A stretch of 64,000 bases of DNA from Trichomonas vaginalis G3 (taxonomy: Eukaryota; Parabasalia; Trichomonadida; Trichomonadidae): NCBI RefSeq assembly GCF_026262505.1, contig NC_067204.1:9023797-9087796 (forward strand). Reading direction: 5' to 3'. Of this stretch, positions 41,177 to 50,356 are shown in pieces. The position numbers and the translations under genes are program-made. The notes below the pieces were generated by a model that was not told where the DNA came from, ran no database searches, and saw only the letters and a list, made by a program, of their open reading frames with translations. Within the stretch, counting starts at the first letter, position 1; each line of letters begins with the position of its first letter.

Positions 41177-41979
41177 TTACTCTGCTTGTTTGAAGTTGTC
41201 AAAATACTCTGTTATTTTTTCCTTTAACAATGGCAAATCTTCTTTGAAGGTAAGTATTGTACAACCTTTCATATCATAGTGTGTTTGAGGTAACGTATCT
41301 TGAACTATTTGTTTCACATCTTCATTTGGGGTCATTGAAATCGGTAAGTTTTCGCGATAGAACCAATTTCTGTCAGATTTGTAAATCTTAGCAAGGTCGT
41401 AAAAGCTTTTGTTGTTTCTTCTGACTAAATGCAACATAACCATATCTCTGTCTTCTTCATTTTCCATCTCTTCAGTATAAATCATATACTTATAGTTCTT
41501 TTCCTTTCCTTTTGGTACCGAACGTGGTATTCTTTTCTGAATGCTTTTGTCTTTTGCTTCAAGCTTGTTCTCTAGCTCTTCACGTTCTTGTCTATGAATT
41601 TCGTCAAGAAGTCTGTAAATATACCAAGCATAACGAGGCGAAGCCCACATTGCAACAGCATTTACAAGAAGTCTATGTACATAATATCCTCTTAAATTTA
41701 TTGGCAAATTTTTACGATTTTCATGTGTTTTATGCAAGGCCGAGAATTCTCGGTCTAGAGAAATTTCACTCAAAAGTTCTTGTGTGCTTCGGTTTTTGAA
41801 CCAATCGTCTGCGTGTTTGGTATCTGGAGCAAAACATGCAGTCAAAATACTTTGCATTTGGTACATATCGTCTTTGACCGAACGAATTAGACGCAATTGT
41901 TTGTTAAACTGTATGTACTCGTATTCTTCATTTATAGCTTCATGGACTATAACTGTTGTTGTGTTCTCGTTGTTGACAT
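41177..41979 (-). pseudogene. E2 KilA-N family gene
   Basis: Near-identical to the E1 protein at 18303 over the second half (RIPRSVPKGKEKNYKYMIYT onward) and clearly related in the KilA-N part (GYYVHRLLVNAVAMWASPRY). ATG at 41979, preceded by TCCGGATATA on the sense strand and by the same T-rich upstream tract as the E1 cassette genes. About one break. The gene sits between the two 31-bp direct repeats. Confidence 0.75.
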
Positions 41980-42064
41980 ATCTGTCTTTATATTCCGGAT
42001 AAAAAAATAAAAAAAATAAAAATAACTTTATTTTTTATTTCGGGAAAATTCATGAAAATTCATG

Positions 42065-42115
42065 AGGGTAGAAAAGGGTGAAAAGGTTAGATCTACCTTC
42101 ACCTAAATTATTTTT
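42065..42115. repeat. Dispersed palindrome, copy 6 (variant arms)
   Basis: GGGTAGAAAAGGGTGAAAAG, core AAGGTTAGATCTACCTT, then CACCTAAATTATTTTT and GAATTCAGCAACAAAA. Upstream CATGAAAATTCATGAGGGT matches the flank of copies 7 and 8. Confidence 0.85.
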
Positions 42116-42134
42116 ACTGAATTCAGCAACAAAA

Positions 42135-42165
42135 TTCAAATTGTAAAAAGTCAAGCTTGAAAAAT
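42135..42165 (+). repeat. 31-bp direct repeat, copy B
   Basis: Identical to 41135-41165. Here it is not part of a gene, so it is the derived copy. Confidence 0.95.
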
Positions 42166-42179
42166 CTAAGTGTTTAGTC

Positions 42180-42359
42180 TTAGTAAGATGGTAGCTTCTT
42201 AAAGCAAATACCATTGCTGAGTTTTATGTACGTGAAGAGAAGTACAATGAATTCAATTACGAGTACAATTGCAATGACAACTAAGGCAACTATTTTTGTC
42301 TTTTGCCAGCAAGGGTACTTCTTCTCTTCCAATGGTTCGGCAGAACTATACTCACTCAT
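42180..42359 (-). CDS. E2 single-span membrane protein, 59 aa
   Basis: ATG at 42359 (MSEYSSAEPLEEKKYPCWQK), then one strong membrane helix (about residues 22-45, IVALVVIAIVLVIEFIVLLF). Likely type III or tail-anchored orientation. Possibly a particle membrane protein. Confidence 0.6.
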   Translation of the reverse strand: MSEYSSAEPLEEKKYPCWQKTKIVALVVIAIVLVIEFIVLLFTYIKLSNGICFKKLPSY

Positions 42360-42392
42360 GAGAAATGCCAAAACGGTTTAATAGAAAAAGTG

Positions 42393-42402
42393 TCATTTTT
42401 TC
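42393..42402 (+). promoter_or_regulatory. Initiator TCATTTTTTC before ATG
   Basis: TCATTTTTTC runs straight into the ATG at 42403. The same form stands before the ATGs at 44116 and 44726, marking a block of E2 with its own start style. Confidence 0.55.
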
Positions 42403-42597
42403 ATGTCCGAAGACTCGAAGGTGCAACACTTCCAAAATACCGACGAACTCAGAAGAGCAGCATGGCAGTATCTTCTTGACAACTTCTTTGAGTTCTCCAG
42501 GTACACCTTGGAAAATGCTGAAGAACTCCGACACAGAGAATTTGGAGAAATTGCACTCCAATACTACCTTGACAAACAAAGGGTAAACAAAGGGTAA
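42403..42597 (+). CDS. E2 small helical protein, 64 aa
   Basis: MSEDSKVQHFQNTDELRRAA start, charged and helical, ending in a short duplicated GTAAACAAAGG. Preceded by a clean initiator. No family recognised. Confidence 0.5.
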   Translation: MSEDSKVQHFQNTDELRRAAWQYLLDNFFEFSRYTLENAEELRHREFGEIALQYYLDKQRVNKG

Positions 42598-42637
42598 AAT
42601 AAGACTAAAAACTTAACGTTTAAAAAGTGACATTTTT

Positions 42638-42838
42638 ATGAGCTCCGAGTCACCGAGAAAACTTGGTCAGATGTTAGCAGCTTACTTCCCTGAGGAGGAT
42701 GGAAGCGTTACATACATCAGGTTCAAAAACAACGAACCTGGAATTGCGTACAAAATTCGCAATTACATGACCATGGAAGAGTACGAAAGGTTCCTACAAG
42801 AGAAACCAGCTCTAAACAACTCAGAAAAGAAAGAATAA
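42638..42838 (+). CDS. E2 small protein, 66 aa
   Basis: MSSESPRKLGQMLAAYFPEE start. The RFKNNEPGIAYKIRNYMTMEEYERF middle suggests a compact alpha/beta fold. It follows GTGACATTTTT just before the ATG. Unknown function. Confidence 0.5.
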   Translation: MSSESPRKLGQMLAAYFPEEDGSVTYIRFKNNEPGIAYKIRNYMTMEEYERFLQEKPALNNSEKKE

Positions 42839-42866
42839 AAAGTTTAACTCGTAATTGTTTATTTTT

Positions 42867-43142
42867 TTACTTGTATGGGCAAGCTGCAAGAATGAAGTCG
42901 ACTATCTCAGTCTTTGTTTTGACGAGCTGGACGGCTCTTGCGAGTACGTCTGTTTTGCGGTCTCCAGCTGGTGTCTGACCTTCGTAATTGCGCATGTTCT
43001 TGAGAGCTCCAACTGTAAATGATTGTAGGATGAAGAGTCTCTCAGACTGCTTGAGGTAGTCTTCACGGTCACGAACCGAATCTGTGGTACGAGTCGAATC
43101 GGTCGATTTGAGGGAAGAGACTGAAAGCCTGTCGTCTTCCAT
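42867..43142 (-). CDS. E2 small protein, 91 aa
   Basis: MEDDRLSVSSLKSTDSTRTT start (Ser/Asp-rich, disordered), then helical SERLFILQSFTVGALKNMRN and KTKTEIVDFILAACPYK. Convergent with the previous gene. Unknown. Confidence 0.5.
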   Translation of the reverse strand: MEDDRLSVSSLKSTDSTRTTDSVRDREDYLKQSERLFILQSFTVGALKNMRNYEGQTPAGDRKTDVLARAVQLVKTKTEIVDFILAACPYK

Positions 43143-43159
43143 GGGGCTGTAGCATACTC

Positions 43160-43560
43160 TTTGCGTAAGCGGTTCAGACCTTCTTCGAACTCTTGGTCTC
43201 TCTTGGATTGAGATTGGAATTGTGGGGCAGGGTTTTGCTAAACATCCAAGGGTTGGGGAAGTAAGGCATAGGCTGAGGAGGGTAGTTCGGGAAGCCTTGT
43301 GGTGGGTAGTAACCTTGAGGTGGAAATTGGTAGTAAATCGGAGGTACTTGCTGGAACTGAGGTGCAGGGCGGTGGTGCTTTAGGTTCCTCTGGTTTGGGA
43401 ATGGACTCGGTTGGTGGGACGTCGGACATTCGTTTGTGTCCTGTGGGATGGAAAATATTTTTCTGTCGGAAGAAAAACTTTTTCTGTCGGAAGAAAAAAC
43501 TTTTTCTGTCGGAAGAAAAAACTTTTTCTGTCGGAAGGAAAAACTTTTTCTGAAGTTCGA
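43160..43560 (-). pseudogene. E2 Pro-rich protein locus
   Basis: Reverse-strand coding-like stretch rich in Pro, Tyr and Gln (PPIYYQFPPQGYYPPQGFPN), next to the SDRKSFSS repeats produced by the 22-bp DNA repeat. No ATG in a convincing place. Broken, about one or two breaks. Confidence 0.35.
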
Positions 43561-43700
43561 CCAAAAAGTTCTCAATTTTCGAAAAATTTGAATGGTTTAC
43601 GGACGGACAACTGGAAGAGTTCTTCCTGTCGTCGGGAAAAATTTTTCCCTTTGTCCGGAAAATTTTTTCAAGTTGTCGGGAAAAATATTTTCCTGTCGGA
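43455..43700. repeat. CTGTCGGAAGAAAAA repeat cluster
   Basis: A 22-bp unit (CTTTTTCTGTCGGAAGAAAA) is repeated four to five times to 43550. Looser relatives (TGTCGTCGGGAAAAATTTTT, TGTCCGGAAAATTTTTTC, TGTCGGGAAAAATATTTTCC) follow to 43700. Each has T-run and A-run arms, so it can pair with itself. Confidence 0.8.
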
Positions 43701-44087
43701 TGGAAGGACTCGGAATACCAGAAGGATTTGACGAGGCAATTTACCTTATAGAGATAAATGAAGTTGTTAAGCAGTACTTGCGCAGGGTAATGAAGCCCAA
43801 GGTCAAGTTCACCCTATTTCTGGAAGGGCTGCCTTGAATCTCGAGACTTCGACTGGAATTCCAATTCAAATACCAGAAAAAACTCCTTTCGACGACATAA
43901 AGGACGCCAAAAGAGAACTCTTGTTAAGTTCCTAAAACAAACGTCCTTGGATAAAAATACCAAACAAGGAGAACCCCCTACCCCATATGAAATTGGCAAT
44001 TCAGTCTCTCCTTCACTTCTCGGTCAGCCGTTCTACATAACCTGTGAAGGCGACATCCAACCAGTTCAGTCAACCTTAACGTTTTGA
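43700..44087 (+). pseudogene. E2 unknown gene, broken
   Basis: Begins MEGLGIPEGFDEAIYLIEIN directly after the repeat cluster and continues with coding-like sequence of similar base use. About two breaks. No family recognised. Confidence 0.4.
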
Positions 44088-44115
44088 GTTAAAAACATTT
44101 TTTTTCATTTTTTGA

Positions 44116-44695
44116 ATGAAGCAAGTTAAATTCGTCCCACACCAATCTCAATGGACCGATGAAGAGTTTCAAGCAGGTTGAAGGTGTTGAGAACGACATA
44201 GACGGCGAACTTGAAGGAGCTCAAACCACAATTGCAACCAAAATTGCACAAGTCAAGAACAGATAGCTCCACTTAAAGCTACCAAAGCTACTCTTGACCT
44301 CATGGATAGTTACCGTTTAGATGTCAAGAGTGGAATAAGACCAATTAAAATTAAAACTTCTAAACTACGAAGCTATACTCCAAAAGTTAGCAGAAATGAG
44401 AAGACTTTACCAGAGCTACTTACATGTAAGGGACTTACCTTCAAGCAGTCCGACCAAAGATGAATTTTTGACATTGTCCCAATTTTGTCCGAAAGTCAGC
44501 TCAGATGTTTCGAACTGCTCCCAACATATCCGGATATGAACGTTTGCCTGAACTCTTCCGCAATCTCAAAAAACGTTTTTGGTTCTCATGTTCAAACTTT
44601 TATCGGAAGAGACAACAAACGTTCAGAAGAAGAACAAGATATTATTTAAACTTGTTGTATGACATAACTGTCATAACAAGCTTTTTGAAGTAAAA
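44116..44695 (+). pseudogene. E2 unknown gene, broken
   Basis: Preceded by TCATTTTTTGA at the ATG (MKQVKFVPHQSQWTDEEFQA). Coding-like but interrupted; about three breaks. No family recognised. Confidence 0.35.
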
Positions 44696-44725
44696 CCGCC
44701 ATTCTCAAACCACTTCATTTTTTCG

Positions 44726-45421
44726 ATGTCCGAACAAGCACCGAAGCCGAACACAATAGCAGATGTCCTTTCAAGGTTGCCAGACAAGCGCCCAGTTCAA
44801 ATTCAAATTGCCCAATTGAAAGCTCATCTGACAAACACCATTAAGACTCTCCAAAGTAGTCTTATGACAGAGATGACCAATCTCAAAGCCGATGTCCTCA
44901 TGAACCAAGCTTCCAATGAGAAATGCCTGAACGATTTCACGGAAACCTTGCGCAATTACGAGAGAGAAACCGAGACCTTGCCAGACTCATATCTACCGTT
45001 TCTTCGAAGAGATAGACGCCATCTGGAAGGTACTCGGAAAGGACAGAACATGCAACACCGTACTTCGTGAGTACCAAATTGAAGAAGGAATTGTCGAGGA
45101 AAAGAGGAAGAAGAGGAAGAAGAGGAAGAAGAGACACGAAGAAGTTCCGAAGCCGCTACATGGCAACCCTTGTTGCCGATGACGTTACGAAATTTCCCAA
45201 CCCTACCCATACCAAATCCGCAACAAGGCGACAGGCAAGGTTCTTACCCCAGTCCTCAACAACTTGGACACTTGAACCTTAACCTTCGGAATCGCGGTTC
45301 AATCTCCATGGGCAAGCTTGTCGCAATTCAATGGGTTCCAAATCCAGGCAAGAAGACGAAGGTCAGACACATTGACGGTGACAAGCTCAACAACCGTAAG
45401 GAGAACCTCGAGTGGTTCTAA
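44726..45421 (+). pseudogene. E2 coiled-coil and HNH-nuclease-like locus
   Basis: Starts after TCATTTTTTCG at MSEQAPKPNTIADVLSRLPD. The first part is helical/coiled coil (LKAHLTNTIKTLQSSLMTEM), then a run of Lys/Arg/Glu. The final part carries KLVAIQWVPNPGKKTKVRHIDGDKLNNRKENLEW, the pattern of HNH_3/NUMOD-linked homing nucleases (HIDG, NN, NLEW). The HNH signature is firm; whether all of the span was one gene is not known. Broken, about three breaks. Confidence 0.6.
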
Positions 45422-45469
45422 GAGTAAAAAAAATTTTATTTTGGGGAAACCCCAAGTAAATTTAGGTGT

Positions 45470-45733
45470 TTATTTGGATAAGTATGTTAAATTAAGGGTA
45501 ATTTGCAAAATTAGTTCCCGACCTTTGAATTGGGCTCTTTCGTTATCCCAGTTGCGTAGGAGGTCGTCCCAGAGGAGTTGGTAGAATTGCCAATCCAAGG
45601 ACGATTTGTCCTCCCAGGCATTGAGGATGTACTGCTCGTAGAGTTCATTGACCTCTGCCTTGCACCAGACACCCTCTCCCTTGGAACGTAAGGCTTCTTC
45701 GAAGTGCTCGAATGCGATTGGCTGCGTGACCAT
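45470..45733 (-). CDS. E2 small protein, 87 aa
   Basis: ATG at 45733 (MVTQPIAFEHFEEALRSKGE). Helical and Trp-rich (SSLDWQFYQLLWDDLLRNWDNERAQF). The reverse upstream region holds AAAAAGTGTCATTTC, initiator-like. Unknown. Confidence 0.5.
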   Translation of the reverse strand: MVTQPIAFEHFEEALRSKGEGVWCKAEVNELYEQYILNAWEDKSSLDWQFYQLLWDDLLRNWDNERAQFKGRELILQITLNLTYLSK

Positions 45734-45915
45734 CCGAAATGACACTTTTTGTCCGTTTGGTCAATTTCGTGTCTCGTGCCATAGTCGATGAAAAATACAG
45801 ACAAACAGGTTATATATGAGTTGAGACCAAGAATGGTGTAACTCGACCTGTCCGATTCAAAGACTCCGAGGGCGACCATGAAATTAAACGGAAATTAGCT
45901 AGGAAGGAATATAAA

Positions 45916-46008
45916 ATGGACTGGTTGCCACCACCTCCACCTCCACCACCTTTACCTGTTCCTCAAGTAAATAAGCCTTTCCCGTTCCCAAGAATTCCCA
46001 CATTTTAA
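45916..46008 (+). CDS. E2 mini-protein, 30 aa, Pro-rich
   Basis: MDWLPPPPPPPPLPVPQVNK start, ending PFPFPRIPTF at a TAA. The poly-Pro run is like SH3/profilin ligands. The open frame extends further upstream without an ATG, so it may be the tail of a longer lost gene. Confidence 0.3.
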   Translation: MDWLPPPPPPPPLPVPQVNKPFPFPRIPTF

Positions 46009-46039
46009 TTCAAATTCGAAAAAAATTTTTTATTTCATG

Positions 46040-48178
46040 CAATGTTTTTATTTCTGTGCCGTCTTCAAGTATGCCCCAGTACTTACGCTTGGAGAGGACA
46101 TGAACTTCGGTGAAAATTTTGTCCAATTTGAATTGACCCATCTTTCACGACCATGCCCATTTCAATGAGTTTGTTGTACCCTTCTTCGTTCGTCATGAGT
46201 GCGTCAATGTTCTCATAGTAAACCTTCACTTTGGATTTGACTTCGGAGAAGAATTTGTTGTAGTTGTCAAGGACTGCCTTTGCGAACTGAGGGTAAGACC
46301 AATGTTCGACAATAGGTTTTAATGTGGTTACTAAGCCACTTTGACCTTGAGTGAATTCGTACTTCAAAACAAAAGGAGAAAACCTTTCAACAAAGTTGTC
46401 GACCTTCTCATAATGTTTACTCTTCATCTCTTGAGGTTTCTTAATGGAATATCCCCATGTCGAATTCATAAGCAATTTGAGTGTCATTGCAAGTTTGGGG
46501 TTTGAAGCTTTCCTAATATCATACAGTTGTTGTATGACTTTTCCAACTGTATAGTTCCTTCCCGGGAACTCACCATCTTCGTTTGGAATTCCAGTCGGAA
46601 TATATTGGACAAACCTCATGTATGCAGCGTTAAGGTCACATAGTATATCTTTTCATCTGAGTCGAACTTGTCGCAACCAATTGGTCCAGTTTGTGGAAAT
46701 TCAAGTGAGTCTCTTATCTTCTGAGAAACTTCTCCTGTTATCTCATAAACATCGTCGAAGCAACCTGTTTCATATAAAACCTTCTGACCTAACTCAGATG
46801 CTCTCCAATACAATTTGACGTCAATTGGATGTCTCAATGGAAGTTTGTTTATAGCATCTTGAAGTTCTTGCAACCTCATTGGAAGTTCTTCTGGTTCAGG
46901 TTGGTATCCGAACAATCCAACTCCTTGTGGAATTGTGTACTTCTTTTGTACTAGAACTTTGTCTGGAACAACTTTTGGTCTTGCTAACAGTGAAAAGTTT
47001 GTTTCGTCTTTTGGTACAAAAAGTTTCTGTCAGCTTGTCATCTGGAATTGGTTCCAAACAAACCTTTCTCGAAAAGAATGTTTACAGCTCTGACAATGTT
47101 GCACTTGCCTTTTCCGAACAATGGGTTTGTAAGACTTTCGTTCAACATGAAGTGGTTGTGGACAATTGCAATCTTCAACCATGGTAAATTGAACTCAACA
47201 ACATAGTCGTCATGTGAAGAACCTTTAGCTGTAGGTATGTTGACTCGGATATTGACATTTGCCAACGGTGCAATTTTTGCCAATTGACCTCTGAGAATGT
47301 ACCTTGTCTTCACACATGACTCAAGATACTTCATCTTCTCATCTGTAACAAGACCAGAGTTCCTGAGACATGTAAGAATGCAAGGTTCATTGACAATTGT
47401 TTCAATTGAATTGTAAATTCCATACCTTGTCAAGTCAATGTCAGACTTATTTATGAACGGAAAGTATCCAGCATGTTGTCTGACTGCTTGAGGGTTAGGT
47501 TGGTACCATTCGAACTTGACACTTGCAATTCCTTCAATTGCATTCAAAATGTCTGAGTCGGAGTCAACCATTTGTTCTCTCTTTGTAGTCTTGAAAGCGT
47601 CAAGAAGTTTTGCAGCTGTTTGTTCATTGCCATTTGCATAGTAAATGTGACCATCCAAATCCGTTATGGTCAATCTGAGATTGTTCCTTTCTTATTTCCG
47701 TCTTGAATATGCAGCAAGTACACCCATGAAGCCTTCTTTTTCTTTCCTTCGTCAAAGTTTACTGTAAAGGTTCGACCAGATGTAATTTGACTTCTAACTT
47801 CACATACTTTTCATATGCATATCTTGTTCTTTCCATGGGAGCATGACCATCTCTGCACTACCTTTTTCCTTCTCAAAGGATGCAATTGTTCGTTCATTTC
47901 CAGTAGAATCTGGCAAAGCCGTCGTGTCCTTCAACTTGAGGTTCACTAACATCGAAAGGCATGTCCATAAGACGTTCTTCTTCTAACCTCTCTAGTCTGT
48001 TTGGATAATTGGCACGTGCTGTTTCCAAATCCATTTCGTAGCGAAGACCAGCCAGTTTGTCATAGACTTTTATGGGTCTTCCCTTCCTATATTTAAACTT
48101 CTTCGAAACTCTCCAACCATATCTTTGCAACTCTGCTTTATTCTAGCAGATTTTCTATCCATTCTATATGGGGGCATT
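46040..48178 (-). pseudogene. E2 family B DNA polymerase (divergent)
   Basis: The reverse-strand ATG at 48178 (MPPYRMDRKSARIKQS) follows TTTTTATTTTTATAAAA. Recognisable parts include YVVEFNLPWLKIAIVHNHFMLNESL, which parallels IDLLLVEHHYMLNERLP in E1 pPolB. A palm-domain helix LAMTLKLLMNSTWGYSIKKP at the motif B position is followed by a KVKVYYENIDALMTNEEGYN region. It is clearly related to the E1 enzyme but of another lineage. Broken, about four breaks. Confidence 0.7.
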
Positions 48179-48210
48179 TTTATAAAAATAAAAAATGTTT
48201 TTTCTTTACT

Positions 48211-48789
48211 TAACATAACCGCCTGCTGCCATAAGTCTTTGACGCCAACCCATACCAGCTAATGAAGGTTGACTTGGTTTAGTTTGGAAACTAAACTTTG
48301 GTTTTGGTTTATCTTCAGTTTTTTGGTTTCTCTTCTTCTATCGGTTTTTCGTCACTTTTCGGTTCCTTGACTTTACCTCACCTGCAGGAACAGTTGTGTC
48401 GTCAACATCTTCATAAATATCATATGCCATTTGTTTTTGTTTTCCTTTCAACTTTTTGTGTTTGTTGTAAAGTTTAGAATATTTCGACTCTAAGTCAATG
48501 AGATGTTCTATAATGAACTGTTGGTCAGTGAAGTAAACTTTTCCATCTGTTGTCTCGAAAGCTCCTTCAGACTTCAATATTTTATTTGTGAGAGTCTGTT
48601 TCTTTTTGAGATACTAGCCGTTCCATTTCTATGAAAAGTGACTTTGTAGTTAGGGTTTGTATTTCCAGACCTGGCACTTTCTATTATTGAATTTTTCTCT
48701 TCATCTGTAAGTTCTTTGACAGGTTTTGACAATGGTTCTGAACTTTTTGTTTGTGGTGTCAAATTTACCGTTTCAACTTCTTCGGTCAT
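48211..48789 (-). pseudogene. E2 member of the small basic-protein family
   Basis: Starts MTEEVETVNLTPQTKSSEPL after TTTACTGAGATGAA. Contains SIIESARSGNTNPNYKVTFHRNGTASISKRNR, the pattern of E1 proteins at 25064 and 27629, then coiled sequence (LIDLESKYSKLYNKHKKLKGKQ). Broken, about one or two breaks. Confidence 0.5.
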
Positions 48790-48824
48790 TTCATCTCAGT
48801 AAAAAATTTTAGTTTGGTTTGTTT

Positions 48825-48962
48825 TCAACTGGTTGTTGTTTGTTTTTTAAGTCGGTCTAAAACTTCCTGAGGTATAGGAAGAACTTGACAAACACGTTGT
48901 GTAACTGCTGGAAGTCGACAAATCCATCTTGAACCCATTTGTCTCAATGCTGTATTGTTCAT
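48825..48962 (-). CDS. E2 mini-protein, 45 aa
   Basis: ATG at 48962 (MNNTALRQMGSRWICRLPAV), then a short helical, basic tail (PIPQEVLDRLKKQ). Its upstream TTTTTTACTGAGATGAA is the same as that of the gene starting at 48789, so both share a duplicated promoter. Confidence 0.5.
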   Translation of the reverse strand: MNNTALRQMGSRWICRLPAVTQRVCQVLPIPQEVLDRLKKQTTTS

Positions 48963-48968
48963 TTCATC

Positions 48969-49412
48969 TCAGTAAAAAACTTTACATCCCCACGTTTGAG
49001 GCGGTTGAGGTTGGTTATTGTTTACCCATTGTTGTGCATGGTTATATCCTCTGTTAAAGAATCTTTCACCTTGGTCCATATAGTGTCCTGCTTGGTTATA
49101 GTAGTCATTTGCTTTGTTATAATAGTTTCCTGCTTGTCTTCCTACATTGTCCATCCATCCTTGAACTTTTCCTCTTGTTTCAGGATTTGGAATAAGATTT
49201 GTTGCATCTCGTGCTACATCCCAACCTTTCTGTACAGTTTGTATAATAGGTTGTGCTTTCTCTTTCAGTATACCTAATGTACTCAAAATCTTCCTTCCAA
49301 CTCCAAATACACCTCTGGCTATTGTTCCCACTGCGGGCAAAAATCTGGATGCAACTCCTGCTAATGCGCCAAATAACCCATTTCTTATAGGGTAAAAAAA
49401 TGACGAATCCAA
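48969..49412 (-). CDS. E2 Gly/Ala amphipathic protein (membrane-active candidate)
   Basis: The first 60 residues are Gly/Ala/Arg amphipathic (FGALAGVASRFLPAVGTIARGVFGVG...), then a Tyr/Asn/Gln-rich region (NYYNKANDYYNQAGHYMDQG). Resembles adenovirus pVI-like or pX-like proteins by composition only. No ATG at the left end of the frame, so the start is unclear. Confidence 0.5.
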   Translation of the reverse strand: MDSSFFYPIRNGLFGALAGVASRFLPAVGTIARGVFGVGRKILSTLGILKEKAQPIIQTVQKGWDVARDATNLIPNPETRGKVQGWMDNVGRQAGNYYNKANDYYNQAGHYMDQGERFFNRGYNHAQQWVNNNQPQPPQTWGCKVFY

Positions 49413-50356
49413 ACAAGGACCCCTATGTTTCTAAAGCGACAAAGAAAGCACTCATGATAAAAATCTTTAGTTCAACACCAAATGCTTGGTTTATGGATAT
49501 CTTGGAAAACATTCCGAGGTATAGAGAAGATGGACCTCATACTGGCTAATATTTGTCGGTCAAAACACAAGATACTGTGAAGCCATACCATTATGGTCCA
49601 AAAATATTTTAGATGTGAAAACTGCTTTGACAATATTCGTTGACAAATACCATCCAACAAAACTGACATCTGACTGTGAAAGTTCTTTCAAATCAGATGA
49701 TGTAAAAAACTATCTGCGTTCAAAAAATGTAAACCAATATTTCATTGTCGACCAAAACCATTCTGCTCTTGGTGTCATTGACGGTTGTATAAAAATGTTA
49801 AGAGACTTAAACCAACCACAAGGTGTGAAGCAAATGAAATGTCATATGACGACAAATATAGACACTTCTCCATGGCAAAGATGAGACAAGTTTTAAATAT
49901 TTACAATAGCCGTAAACAAAAAGGTTTGGGAAACCACTCCCCGAAGAAATGAAAAACAACCCTGACTTAGAGAAAGACTATATATTTAATAATTTAGTCA
50001 AAAGAGACAAACAAGAAAGAATGCCGGGCTTCAAACTTCAGAAAGGTGACAAAGTAAAAATAGAAATACCTAAACGCGACCCATATGAAAATACTATTGA
50101 CTATGACAAAATGGGAACCCGACAGGTACTCACATTCGTGTTCGTAAAAAATAGAAGAAAGTATACAAGAGAATATTATGAAGTTTTAGGCAAACATGGC
50201 AAAATGTACAGACTGCAAGCAGAAGATAAAACTACTATTGTCAGACCTCGTTTCAAACTTGTCAAAGTTCAAGGTGGTATACTTTCAAAGACAGTTCCTA
50301 ACAAATATAAGACAACTCCTGACGAATATGCTAAAGAAGTTGAAAATGACGACTAA
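49400..50356 (+). pseudogene. E2 integrase
   Basis: Starts MTNPNKDPYVSKATKKALMI. The RVE-type core appears as LTSDCESSFKSDDVKNYLRS and FIVDQNHSALGVIDGCIKML. The C-terminal part has a KLQKGDKVKIEIPKRDPYEN strand-rich domain and REYYEVLGKHGKMYRLQAED, like SH3/chromo tails of Polinton integrases. Broken, about two breaks. Confidence 0.75.

Noticed and set aside
43299-43731. Plus-strand frames across the CTGTCGG repeats
   Set aside because: Low-complexity translation of the DNA repeat in several frames; no evidence of selection.
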